A DNA stretch of 64,000 nt from positions 1 to 64,000 of the forward strand of contig JSYX01000020.1 in the NCBI GenBank assembly GCA_000787465.1, given 5' to 3'. The position numbers and the translations under genes are program-made. Positions 23,134 through 34,148 of the stretch are shown in pieces (within the stretch, counting starts at the first letter, position 1; each line of letters starts with the position of its first letter). This DNA comes from Thermomucor indicae-seudaticae (taxonomy: Eukaryota; Mucoromycota; Mucoromycetes; Mucorales; Lichtheimiaceae). Under the pieces are notes generated by a model. The model had not been told where the DNA came from, did not search any database, and saw nothing but the letters and a program-made list of their open reading frames with translations.

Positions 23134-24028
23134 TCTCATCAATCCTTGACTTACCTCATGTATGATACGCGAGGGGCCATAGTACCAGTAACTCTTGATG
23201 TACTTTTGAAACATGGTTTCCCATTCCGAATAAATTGCCGTAATACATGTATTGGTCTCCTGCGTTGAAGCGAAGCGGAACATACAGATGCCACAATAGG
23301 CTCGGCAGAAAGTTCAATTTGCTCGAGGAAACGCAATACCCCTATAAGTGGAAAGAAACTTAACACATCTCGCTCCTTTGCTCAATCGCTGTTGTTTTTC
23401 TTTATTCACTCCGGGTACATCAGACGCTGGTCAGGCGACCGATGCAGCACATGTTTTACGGTTGTGACCGCAGTCTTGGTTGCAGTTACTCAGCTCGTTG
23501 GTCCGCATGCTGGGCAGTGGTCACTGAGCGGCTATCAGAGCGATACAGCCTCTTCGTAACACCGCATGCTGCTCGCCTTTGCTCGCATCGGTGGAAGTCG
23601 TGTTGGGTGGAAAAGTTCCTCCGCTAAGTTAATGGCATATCGTTGGCTGATGTACTTGGTTTCGAACACCGCTTTTGCAAATGGCTGCGAGTTGCGAAAC
23701 CTTATAGTGGTTGCAGTAATGTTTTACGATTCCTCACAAAATCGTTGCAGAAACTGAGGTGTTGCAAAGGGCGGGTTGAGGAAAGTGAGGTTTAACTGTA
23801 ATTACGTGTTCCGGACGAAATCTCCTACGACGATGGATAATTCCTAATCTCCTCGTGCGTATGTCTTGCACGGATCGACACGAACGGAATTGCTACGTCC
23901 ATATTATGCGAGACCATTAAACAATTATTGTACGAATGCTTGTCTGAGGTATTACTTGTCCGTGGTCTTTTCTTGCATGTGTAAAAAAGCATACTCGCTT
24001 CCACAGAGGATTCCCTCGTTCTCTCAAC
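23134..24028. other. Intergenic, no gene seen
   Basis: No supported coding region; only short unsupported open frames. Confidence 0.4.
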
Positions 24029-24274
24029 ATGTCTGGCGCTCTCGGCTTCACAGGCGCGGAAATAATATTCCTCTTCTTTGCAGTTGTTTTGTCTCTGGCG
24101 GGTCAAGCCGCTCTTTCCTCTTACAGATCGTCAGAAGAGGGTAAATATGCACATCCTACATTGTCCCCATCGGGTTTATCGTAACACACGTGTGTAGAAG
24201 ATATTTACTCTCCGGTAGACGAAGAGGACGGTCTGGAACTGGAGATGGCGGGCCACAGAGCTTGGTACACTTGA
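24029..24274 (+). CDS. Small single-pass membrane protein, unknown
   Basis: Two exons (24029..24140, 24198..24274; 57 bp intron GTAAAT-TAG) give 62 aa. A hydrophobic helix covers about residues 10-30 (IIFLFFAVVLSLAGQAAL), followed by an acidic tail (YSPVDEEDGLELEM). The splice restores a continuous frame from ATG to TGA. No known family. The protein could be a membrane micropeptide or a small subunit; nothing in the context tells which. Confidence 0.55.
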
Positions 24275-24482
24275 GGCTCGACACATAACTCCATGACCTT
24301 AGTCCCTGTATATTGTGGGGCATTGAATGTCCCTCTAATAAACATACTCTGCTGCCGATTCTTAGGCTTAAAGAGCTACTGTAGTAGCTTTTAAATTATA
24401 TCTTACGGATGAATGAAGGCCCGTTCCCCGATGCGGAGTCCTAGTATATCCCATCTTCTATTTTGCCTTCAAGCCAAAAAGA

Positions 24483-25451
24483 ATGAGAGCTGCAATTTAT
24501 GCTTTGACATTCCTCAGATTAGTCACTCGGCAACAAGCAACGAGAACTGTCCGGAGTAATGGCAGCTCATTGATTGCAAGACCCTTTGCTGTGATGCCGC
24601 CGCGTTCGGTCTCGGGAGTGTCCAAGAGAGCCTTTTCTTTCACTACGCCAAACGCGACCCAGGTCTGCTGGCAGTGTCAGACCAAGCAGTCCCGGCCTGC
24701 TGTGGTATGCGAAAACCCTGACTGCCAAGCAATTCAGGCTGTACCTTCAGACGTGAATTATTTTGAGTTCCTTGATAGGTAAAGGAAAGAGCGCGCGTCG
24801 AACAGGAAGACGGGAAACTGACAAGAGAAAATTAAAGCAAGCCAACCTATGATGTGGATGTCAAGGCGCTACGTCGTAAATTTCTGATGCTTCAGCAAAA
24901 GGCGCATCCGGACAGTTATTCACAGGCATCCAAAGTACGTAGAAACGATGAGGGATAATGACACGGTGCTTGGTAACTCACTGGATCCCCATTTGTTGTA
25001 AGCGAGAGCACGAGTTCGCACAGCTGCAATCCTCGTTGTTAAACAAGGCATACAATACGCTCAAGGATCCTTTGGCAAGAGCCAAATACATGCTCCAGCT
25101 AGAGGGCATTCAAATCGAAGAATCAGCTTCCTTGGAAGACCCAGAATTGTTACTGGAAGTTTTGGAAATGCGTGAAGAGTTGGAACAAGCTACCTCTGAG
25201 GATGAACTGAAACCAGTCAAGCAAGTGAATGATGGTAATATTATGGGAGAGGGTATGGAAAAGAGATGTGAGCTTATGAGATGTTCCCTGTAGCAAAATA
25301 TGAGGACACCGTGCAAGATTTATCGGATGCCTTTGCTGCTGGAGACCTTGAGAAAGCTAAACGACTCATGATCCAGTTGCAGTATTGGGCGGCCATTAAG
25401 CGTGCTATTCTTGAATGGGCTCCCGGTAAACGGGTCCAGATTCATCATTGA
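24483..25451 (+). CDS. JAC1: Mitochondrial J-type co-chaperone Hsc20/Jac1 (HscB)
   Basis: Four exons (24483..24778, 24838..24934, 25003..25234, 25294..25451) give 260 aa. Jac1/HSCB stimulates the mitochondrial Hsp70 that transfers Fe-S clusters from the scaffold Isu. Seen: a basic N-terminus suited to mitochondrial import; a four-cysteine motif C62-x2-C65-x10-C76-x4-C81 (CWQC, CENPDC) as in animal HSCB, absent from yeast Jac1; a J domain with HPD at 122-124 (KAHPDSYS); then the helical scaffold-binding domain with SSLLNKAYNTLKDPLARA, LEDPELLLEVLEMREEL and a conserved C-terminal helix. All three introns close the frame exactly. Confidence 0.95.
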
Positions 25452-25604
25452 GAAAAGCGCTTCCCCTCCCTTTCCATGGATATTCTGCAATCAATAGAAG
25501 CTTTGCACTTTAGATGAAGAGTGTGCTCTATGATACTTTTCACGTTTGAGCAAGAAGCATTGTCAGCGCTAAAGCGCTTGGTTTTTCATGCAAGCTATAC
25601 ATAT

Positions 25605-26152
25605 CAGCCGGTGACGAAAACAATCACCATAATAATAGGCCCTTTCGAAAACTTTTCAGGGACATTATCAACCATCTGTATCGAAGGTGCTATGGCATAG
25701 ATCTTGTCGATTTGCCTCAAACGATCTAGGAAATAAAGGTCTTCGCCACAAGGAATTCGAGGGGGCTCGAAAAACTGCCGTTCCTGTCTGAAACGCTTCA
25801 CAAAGACGCTTTCAGTGCAATCCATCCATCCGTTGCGGTTCTTCATAAAAGTATGTGATACGCTGTCACAAGTTTCATGCAGCAGGCATGACGCTAAGAG
25901 GAGAGGAGAACAAGACAATGACCGGACGATGGCCCAGGTTACGCACGTAGCGAGAGCAAGGACTGCGAGATGCGCCTATAAGGTAATCTGGATCCAGCCT
26001 GAAATGAAAAGTCTCAGGAAGACCAGACAAGGTAGAAATACCGTCATCCGACTTGTCGTTCGCCCACAGGAGGACCTCGTCTGTAGACATCCGAGGAATC
26101 TCAGAATCACTTTTTTTTTATTTTCGAGTACAAGAACAATGGCAGCCATCAA
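25605..26152 (-). CDS. Hypothetical gene, frame disturbed
   Basis: The minus strand carries coding-like sequence in more than one frame. An ATG near 26149 starts MAAIVLVLENKKK, which runs into a run of nine A (26111-26119, T on plus). One register away the frame continues through MSTDEVLLWANDKSDDGIST and LPETFHFRLDPDYLI. After a possible acceptor (TTATAG, about 25980) another frame gives a hydrophobic segment and then NGWMDCTESVFVKRF, EPPRIPCGEDLYFLDRLRQ, ending with TGA near 25605. The last part is convincingly protein-like, but I cannot name it. It may be a gene with introns I failed to place, a homopolymer indel, or a pseudogene. Confidence 0.35.
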
Positions 26153-26164
26153 CAGGCGCAAGGG

Positions 26165-28889
26165 TTCTGGCCGAAAGGATCGACAAGATCCTCGCGACCA
26201 ATGAAATTTAAGCTTGTGTGCATGCTCAGGATCGGCTTGCGACCGGAGGTGTCCGAAAAAAAAACTGCCGCTTTATTCTTTTTACCGAAAGACAAAGATC
26301 ATTGTTCTCTGTCACACGATATGTACAAAGAGGCCGCATGGCAGTTATAATATGTGCTCGGAGTATACGATCCATGCAGGTGGCGCCACGTGCCTTTGGG
26401 AATGTTGACTACGTGCTTATTCTGGTAGCGAAGTCGTTCAGTATATGGTATAAAGATGACCCAGGACCGCGCACACAATGACAAGGACTTTGCAAATGAG
26501 CGCAGACCTGGTCACCCAAGATTTCCGCCTGTGTGTTTCATTGTGATCTTCCGTTCTGTAATTTGAATGAAGTCAGCGTGTACGTTAAAACCGCTATCCA
26601 TGAAGTTTATCCTTCCGCGAAAATCTTCTACAGACGAAACGTTCGTTTCCTGCTATTTCCACTCATTCCATGATAACCAGGAGAAGAAGCGAAAAGAGAG
26701 AAGAAGCGCTGCTGCATATCAGCGCTACATCCTTTGCTGCAGCGCGCGACTGGAACAGTTATATGAAAAGAGCTTACCTTTGTTCCTTTTTCCCAAACTC
26801 CATGGCCTACCAACATACCATGAAAGAATTCTACGGATCATGCTACATCACTTGAAGCACAAAGACAATATCGCGTGGGTTTCCAGGTAGTACAAGCACG
26901 AAACAAGGTTAATCGTATAGCCACGAAGTTTTGTAATGTTCCAAAAGATCTACAAAGGCAATTCCCCCTATTGCGTTACAGAGGTCCGGAATTATGGATA
27001 ATGGGAACTCTGGGGCTCCTGTATATACGATTACGGCATGGCAGTAGACGCCAAGACGTATTAGATATGAATCAGCGTTTGTCAGAATTAGTGTGATCTG
27101 AAGCAAAACCGTGTGAACTCTTGTCATCTACCGAAATAGAAATTTGAGGCTTACTTGTAAATCAAAACCGTATTGTTGCCAAAAAGCAAGATCGTCAGTT
27201 GTGCTAGCGTTCAGGGCATTCAAGGTAAACGAAGCATATGGCATTATTCCGAATAGAATTGAGGCTGACTACGACAAGACCGATACTGAATGGAACCAAG
27301 CAAATAAGAACCATGAGACGTTTCTCGATTGATCAGGCTTCCGGTTCGATACTTGCATCCGCCCGGGCTCATACATTGCCGGCGCTTAACCGCTACCGCT
27401 TTGATTCACCATAAAGTTGAAATTCCACAGCAATGCGCGGACAAGCAGCCAGATGGCCCGTTGTCACGAGCTTCCCACATAAGAATCAATAATGACGCTT
27501 TATAACGGTTAAATGATGTTCGTAAATTGACATACCATGTACCACTAGACTTGTACGTGAGCAAGTTGTTTACCGTTGTAACTGCCATGTCCAGTCTCTA
27601 CGCTTGCCAACCTGATCTCTTGCATTGCATAAAGCAGATTAAAGTCAACCATCAGCAGCTGGTAGCGATGTTCTCGTCATTTGATTTCACAAGATGATGC
27701 TTGCGTGGCAATGTAACCAGAATATTCGTATAAGGAAACGTGGGATTCTGTAACACCCGACCTTCAGGCACGTTGTTCGGGGCGTGGGGAGCTTAGGTGG
27801 AGTGCATCCAAAAGTGTTTGCAGAGATCATTATACCAAGATTATCGTCAAAACTGCAGTTTTATCAGATATCTAGAGCTTAATACCACTTGCTATGTACC
27901 TTATCACTGGATATACATTTGGAATACAAGCAACGGTCATATACATCGCCAAGTGTATCATATGCATTTTGATGTCGTACGAATAATTTATGATATCGTA
28001 ACCTCAAATGAGAAGAAAAAGGTTGGGATCAAGCTTTTGCGTTGGCTTGTGCACTTGCTGATGCATGATGTTCTCATCAGCTATTGGGCTGGATATTGAA
28101 AATGGTGCAAGATAGAAAATCGGTGAACTTGGCTTTTATGGGGCAAACCATCGCATCAGGGATCATCCTGCATCGAAAAAGAGAAGAAACTTTAGTGGGA
28201 TTAGACCCTTCAAAACGCGTAAGAGCAACGTGGGTTGTTACATCAAAGCGAGAAGATCTCATAAAATATCGGCCAATGAATATCCATTTTGATTGAGCTG
28301 GTGTGTTACTTTTGTACCTGATTTGCTGTGTCGCGTGCAACGATTTTCCGTCTAAAACAGCGTGGAGGCTTATCATATGAAATTCGGCGAATATCTATCT
28401 CACATGAAGAACGATATGTCGATACGACATAATGAAACATATGCAGCTATTTTTTATGCATTCAACCAGCCCCTTCTTTTCCCCCGACAATGCACCTTTA
28501 GATTGCTGGAAAGATCACGGAAAGCGGCACTACAAGAAAACTCCGCACCGGGACACCAAAAAACTCTGATGCTAGCGGGACCTGTTACACTACCTTGTGT
28601 TGAATGAAGATCGATTGAAGAGGATGTGTGTTGCAGGATTAAAGAAGGGATTTGCATTAGGATCATCAGAGAAAGCGAGAGTTAGGCTATATTTACAAGA
28701 GGGTTTAATTTCATTGATCTGAAACAAAAAGCGTGAGATCCCCATCTTAGGTCCCATCGCTACCCACCGATAGGCCTGTTGCACAGAGAGTACGAACATA
28801 ATAAAAGTCTCAATCTCTTTGTATATCTCCTGGAATTCTCCGTTTCTTTTTCTTCCCTTTCATTACTTTCTCTCTCTCACTCTGTGTAA
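26165..28889. other. Long intergenic region, no gene recognised
   Basis: About 2.7 kb with no supported gene on either strand. The last 100 bp are CT-rich (TTTCTCTCTCTCACTCTG), a typical leader for the CDC24 gene that follows. Confidence 0.45.
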
Positions 28890-31825
28890 ATGGCGGCGTT
28901 GGCCTTGAAGCGAAGGACCCCTTCGCTTGGCACTCTACCCAGTGTACCGAATATATCCGTCATTGACACACCACTTCCATCCGCCTCCATCACCAACAAA
29001 CCTGCTGTTCTCGGCTGCTCACTTTATCACACATGTCGTTCCGTACTTGATAAACTGGCTGCTGTCGAAGGCATGGCCGAGTATCTCGACCTTGTTGAAT
29101 TCTCACCTACCACCACCTCCTCACCGACCTCTTCCTCCTCGTCATCGTCATCATCTGAACCATCTACACCCAACAGCAACAGCGACCCGCTTTCGAAATT
29201 GTGGACACTATGCCGTCGGGGATCTCCGCTTTGCACCTTATTTAATGCTCTGAATCCCGAAATACCCCTCAAGGTCGACTATAAGCCAAACCTTAATCAG
29301 GTCAACACTTGTAAAGCCAGCGTATACCATTTCATTGTTGGCTGCAGAGATCAATTAAAGTTCAGTGAAGATGAGCTTTTCACCATTTCCGATTTGTATC
29401 AAGATGATACCAACGGCTTTGTCAAGGTGAGCAATCTTTCATTGTTTCCCCCTGGAAGAAGTGAGGAAGAAAAATAGCCTTGCGTAACCATGGTTGAAGC
29501 ATTCCTCACATGATACTTGTCATGGATATGCGCTAAAATTTTCTGTTTCATTTCCATTTTTATATATAAAAGGTTGTCAACACGGTCGACAAGGTCCTTC
29601 AGCTCCTTGAGAAGAATGGTGTGATTACAGTTCGCTCATCCGACCGGAATTCGGACCCGACTACGACCAAAGATACACGAGATATGGTTGTCCAGGAGTT
29701 GCTTGAAACGGAACGCAAATACGTACAAGACTTGGAAATTCTTCAGGTAAGAGAGCGTTTAGTTTCTTTTATGTGCCAGGAACTTGGACTGAAAACTTCT
29801 AATTTTTCAGAATTACATGCGGGAACTGCAGAGTCAAAAGATTCTTTCGGCCGATACAATTCATTACTTGTTTGGCAATCTCAACACGCTTGTGGATTTC
29901 CAACGACGCTTCTTGATTCAGCTAGAGAACATGGCCGAGAATCCTCCGGAGGAACAACGGTTTTGTCTCTTGTTCACGCAGATGGAAGATGCCTTTTCGG
30001 TTTACGAGCCCTATTGCGCCAACTACTACTCCGCTCAAGACCTCGTTGTTCAGGAAACACCCAAGCTGCAAAAGCTCGCTGGCATTCTGAATCCAACCTA
30101 CGAGCTGCCCTCCATGCTTATTAAGCCTGTGCAACGTATTTGCAAGTACCCCTTGTTGCTTAGCCAACTCATCAAGACAACGAACAAAGACTGGCCGCAT
30201 TACGATGAAATGTACGCTGGTCTAGAAGCCATCAAACGAGTGACCGAGAAAGTCAATGAAACCCAGAGAAGATATGAGAACTTGCAAGCTGTTGAAGACC
30301 TCAAGCGACGCATGGACGAATCACAGGTAATAACGAGACGCAGAGACAGAGTGTTAAGATTTGGGCTGACTTTATGATACAGTGTGATGTCATTGATGGA
30401 TATGGCAGTCTGCTTCTTCAGAACAAACTGGCCATGTTGAGCGGAGACAATGAAAGGGAACTCAACATCTTTTTGTTCGAAAAGGCGCTCTTGATATGCA
30501 AAGAAAGCAAAGACGCAAGCAAGAACCGACTGACGAAATCCAATACACTTTCCATTAAAAAGAAACGACGAGCCAGTTTACAACTTAAAGGCAAAATCTA
30601 TACCAGCCGTATCATCGGCGTTTACAACAAGTCCCAGCCTGGTAAGTTTTCGTGCGTGAACGGATAATAATAAAAAAAGGGTTGGACTCACACGTGGAAA
30701 CCAGGCGCTTGGGCACTCGATGTGGAATTCAGAGACCGTGAAATTGAACGGTTCACGTTGAAGTTCCGTAACGAGGAGCAACTGAAGCTCTGGGAGACGA
30801 CGCTCCTCAAGATCAAGGCCACACACAAGTCACATGTACCCAATACACATTTATGGAGCATGTCGGCACCAATGACACCGACGGGCTCACAGAACCACAT
30901 GACATCCTACTTTGACGACGAGGAAGATGACGAAGAGGATGAGGATGAAGACGACGACGAAGAAGAATATCACCAATCATCATCATCATCATCATCATCA
31001 CGAACGCGTAGTAATTCGTTGTCTGTGCAACAAATGCTTCGACCCAAGATGTCGCGCAACGATAGTCAGGATGCATCGGCATGGAAACAACGCGCCGGTT
31101 ACGGCATGTACCCAGCCTCGCCACCACCTTCCAGTCCCTCCTCTCCTGCCGCTTCTTCACGAGCCTCCACCAGCAGTGCGGCCTCGACTTGGCAGCGACG
31201 CAACGATGACAATTCTTCCTCACCGCTGGCAGACATCGCCAGCAAATTCATGACGGCCGGCACACCTGTCGCGGCCGAAGAAGACCGACCTGTTCTACTT
31301 CCCACGAGTCGTAGTCAATCTCACGCTGCCGTATACCCCGTGCCTACTACCAGCAGTAGTCAACACACACGCGTACGGTCTCAGAGCAGTCCCAATATCC
31401 GCAAAAATGCTGCACCTCAGCAATGGGAAGAACTGCCCCAAGTTCCCATCAACTCACGTACCCTTTACACTAACAATGACCAACAGCGACCACCACCTCT
31501 TCCTCGACTCTCTGACAATCACGCCACGCAAATCGACCGTGTCATCTCGGCTGTGCCCAACTCACCAGGCAGCGTCAAAATCAAACTGAGTTACAATGAT
31601 GACATTTACGCGATTGTGGTGCCACAAGAAGTCAGCTTTGCCGATCTCATGGAACGTGTTGAAAACAAGATTCGGCGCGTTGCCAACTTACGGCCCAACA
31701 AAGTCTTGCGTCTCAAGTACCAAGATGAAGATGGTGACCTTATCACAATCAACTCGGATGATGATGTTCAAATGGCATTTGAAAACAGAGGCAATGCTGC
31801 CCTCAACCTCTTTATCACCGTCTAA
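28890..31825 (+). CDS. CDC24: Cdc24-type Rho/Cdc42 guanine nucleotide exchange factor
   Basis: Five exons (28890..29426, 29573..29746, 29811..30326, 30383..30641, 30705..31825) give 868 aa with the full Cdc24 architecture: an N-terminal Cdc24/calponin-homology-like region (about 40-180, SLYHTCRSVLDKL, LFTISDLYQDDTNGFVKV), a RhoGEF (DH) domain (about 217-405; QELLETERKYVQDLEIL, LIKPVQRICKYPLLL), a PH domain (about 420-540), an acidic Asp/Glu tract (about 565-585), a Ser/Pro-rich linker and a C-terminal PB1 domain (about 784-868) with the OPCA-type motif YQDEDGDLITINSDDDV. It activates Cdc42 at sites of polarised growth; PB1 pairs with a Bem1/Scd2 scaffold. Start: first ATG after a CT-rich leader. 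Confidence 0.97.
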
Positions 31826-32242
31826 ACCAATCCGTCGTCGTCGTCGTCGTCCTCTTCCCCTTCCCTCTCCTTCCTTCGTGCTACAGCATTTCCCCCACTC
31901 CTTTCGTTCGTTTTAATCTGGCATCTGTATGTTTTATGGTAGACACAAACCCTCCTTCCTTTGTAAATAGATCGTGGCATTTCTTCTCCTTTTTTGATAA
32001 AAAGAACACACACAATGAGCCTTTTTTATATATTAAAAACCGAAAGCAACAATGAAAAACAGAAACAATGGAAGAGAGAAGAAGGAAAGGGAGCATCATA
32101 GGAGTACAGTGCACAAGCATTTACAAGAAGAGAGAAAGGGGGGGAACTTTTTTTTCAGGAAGTGCAAAACTGTGAAAACTATGATACGTGAAGAAAGAGA
32201 GAGAGAGAGAGAGAGTGAAGGAGTAGCAGGAAGGTAATCTTT
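31826..32242. other. Convergent intergenic region
   Basis: Tail-to-tail spacer between CDC24 and the BTG/TOB gene, holding both 3' UTRs. A (GA)n microsatellite lies at about 32195-32215. Confidence 0.5.
32195..32215. repeat. (GA)n microsatellite
   Basis: Run of GA dinucleotides in the 3' flank of the BTG/TOB gene. Confidence 0.8.
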
Positions 32243-32945
32243 CTAGTTGGCCATCACCAACTGCTGCTGCTGCTGTTGTTGTTGTTGTTGTTGTTGTTCT
32301 TGCTGCTGTTCTGCTGCTTGTTGTTCCTGCTCGGATTCTTTGGCATGGATGGCCAGCGGTGACGATTGATGTAAATGGTTCTTGATTGTCTTCTTGTTCT
32401 CAGGGCTGCTTGGTGGTGAAATGCGGATGGGGGTCGAACTTCTTGGATGCTGCAAAAAGGCCAAAGTAGGACTGTTTGCCTTGGACGACAGTGGTGCAGC
32501 ACGGCCTCTGGAACGGTCTTCATAGAGCGTCATGATGTTACCATGGTCACCCACCCGATACGCAACCGAGAAGGGGTCGATCCATAATACGAAATCACGC
32601 GGTAAATGGGTGTGAATCAGGATAGGTGGGATGTTTGCGTTTTGAGCAGCTATTATTACATCCATATCAAGAAGGAACACAAGAAAATGAGCTGCCTCAT
32701 TTTTGTTCCCCCTCTCAATTGTTCAGATTACCGATGACCAGCACTGGATCAAGTTGTCCATTGAAGTTCGAAATGGCTCGGAAGCCGTTGCCACGATAAG
32801 GCTGTTGCGGATCCCAATGATCAGTAAACCTCTCTTTGAGCAATTGCGAAAGTTCTTCTTTAAACGCCTTAAGCATGTCCTGGCTCAGTTTCGAATGAAG
32901 CAACCGGCCAAGGAAATCAATGGCATGAGCGATTTCCACTTGCAT
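32243..32945 (-). CDS. BTG/TOB-family anti-proliferative protein
   Basis: Two exons (32945..32732, 32649..32243; 82 bp intron) give 206 aa. The N-terminal 115 residues form a BTG domain: the start MQVEIAHAIDFLGRLL, box A around HWDPQQPYRGNGFRAI, and box B LPRDFVLWIDPFSVAYRVG, all spaced as in animal TOB/BTG. The rest is disordered, with Ser/Pro stretches and a near-terminal polyglutamine run (about 12 Q). In animals this domain binds the Caf1/Pop2 deadenylase of CCR4-NOT and couples mRNA decay to growth arrest; the same contact is likely here. The frame can be extended upstream to a TTG, but the ATG at 32945 matches the family start. Confidence 0.93.
32263..32300. repeat. CTG/TTG trinucleotide tract encoding polyglutamine in the BTG/TOB protein
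   Basis: On the coding (minus) strand CAA/CAG codons give about 12 consecutive Gln just before the C-terminus; mixed codons suggest a fairly stable tract. Confidence 0.8.
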
Positions 32946-33149
32946 GATCAAAGGTAAAGGGAAGAAAGAAGGGAAAAGAAGTGAGCGGGTCTGTTCTGCA
33001 GGCGGAGTGGAAAGCGTTGGCCTTGAAATGGTAACGCGACATCATGCTTCAGGGGTGAACTTGGAGGGTGGTTGGGGCTTCTTTCCCTTTAATCTCATTG
33101 TACACATCCCTAACTCATTCATCCACATCACTGAAACAATAAATGAGCA

Positions 33150-33663
33150 TTACACACGTGCTATATACTCTTTTCTCCAACATTTGGCAGACAAACCATG
33201 GAATTCTGCAAAAGGAATCGGATTATGAGCGGAATAACAACTTTCCATTTCCGTTTGCATGACCACCAATTGGTCCGCCACATTCGAGGAACGAAGCATG
33301 AAATTCATCTGCGCTCCGACAAAATTGCCGCAATGGCCCAAGATGCTCCCCTGATATCGAAGGTATATTGGTGCTTCAGCAGCCACATTACTAAGGTACA
33401 ATAGTCTGGCAAACAAATCGAAATGTATGTTTGCGTACCTGGCAACATTGACAACATCTTTTAGAGACATCAGGGGGGCTAACCTTCACTAGAACAGCCG
33501 TCTGCTTTCCGCTTTTTTTTTTCTCTCGGTGGCCGGCACTTTCTAACCTAATGGCCACCTCCTTCAATGCGTGCCGAGTGGGAATTCGCATTGATCCATT
33601 ATGTGTTAATTTGTCTATTTCGTCGGTGCAGCCTTCGCTGAAGCTGCTAAGTTTGACTGCCAA
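33150..33663 (-). CDS. Hypothetical gene, exon structure unsure
   Basis: Two coding-like frames follow each other on the minus strand. From ATG 33663 a first piece contains HALKEVAIRLESAGHREKKK. A second, in another register (about 33472-33150, ending TAA), reads SLKDVVNVARYANIHFDLF, then ARLLYLSNVAAEAPIYL and VADQLVVMQTEMESCYSAHN. Splice candidates in between (GTTAGA or GTTAGC donors; CTAG or AAAG acceptors) allow several joins, and I could not choose one. I do not recognise the protein, which looks mostly helical and soluble. It lies 204 bp upstream of the BTG/TOB ATG on the same strand, so it might even be mistaken 5' sequence of that locus. Confidence 0.35.
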
Positions 33664-34148
33664 GACAAGCGTTGTCGGGCACTTCTTTATAGCCCTGAAA
33701 AGGTTCGCTTCTACGTCACTGTTACGTCCTTGATTGTCTAACTAGCTTGTTCTGACGGTTTGTGTATCGCATTGGTCTCTCTCTCCCGAAGTACGCCGTG
33801 GTCCAATGGCTCACAGCTAATCAGTGCCCATCGTCGTACCTGGGGCTCTCCAATTCACAGTGCTGATCAAGAATACTGCTAACTAATGATGTAACGTTGC
33901 TCAAACTGCTGATACTTTCTCCTTACCCAGGTCGCCAAAGAAAGAAACACAATGAATGACGACATGAAAAGATGGGTGAGAATATTATGTCTGTATTATG
34001 TTCGATGATATTAGGGCCGTGATAAAATGCAAAGTGTTGAAAGAAGAATGCAGAATGACGAAGAAAAGGAAATATGTGAGTACGTGCGTGTGAGTGTGTG
34101 AGTGAGTGAGTGAGTGTGAGTGTGTGTGTGAAGGGATGAGATCGTTCC
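33664..34148. other. Intergenic, microsatellite-bearing
   Basis: Contains the 3' UTR of the PP2C gene and a GTGA/GTGT repeat at 34080-34131. No gene seen. Confidence 0.45.
34080..34131. repeat. GTGA/GT microsatellite
   Basis: Imperfect tandem array of GTGA and GTGT units in the 3' flank of the PP2C gene. Confidence 0.8.

Noticed and set aside
22663..23283. 206-codon minus-strand open frame
   Set aside because: Overlaps the six-Cys secreted protein gene, which has signal peptide, cysteine pattern and TATA box; the minus frame is most likely its shadow.
27340..27380. GGTTCGA-like tRNA B-box resemblance
   Set aside because: No matching A box, acceptor stem or T-stem pairing could be drawn.
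14144..28889. Transposable element in the gene-poor region
   Set aside because: No reverse transcriptase, transposase, integrase, long terminal repeats or target-site duplications were recognisable by eye.
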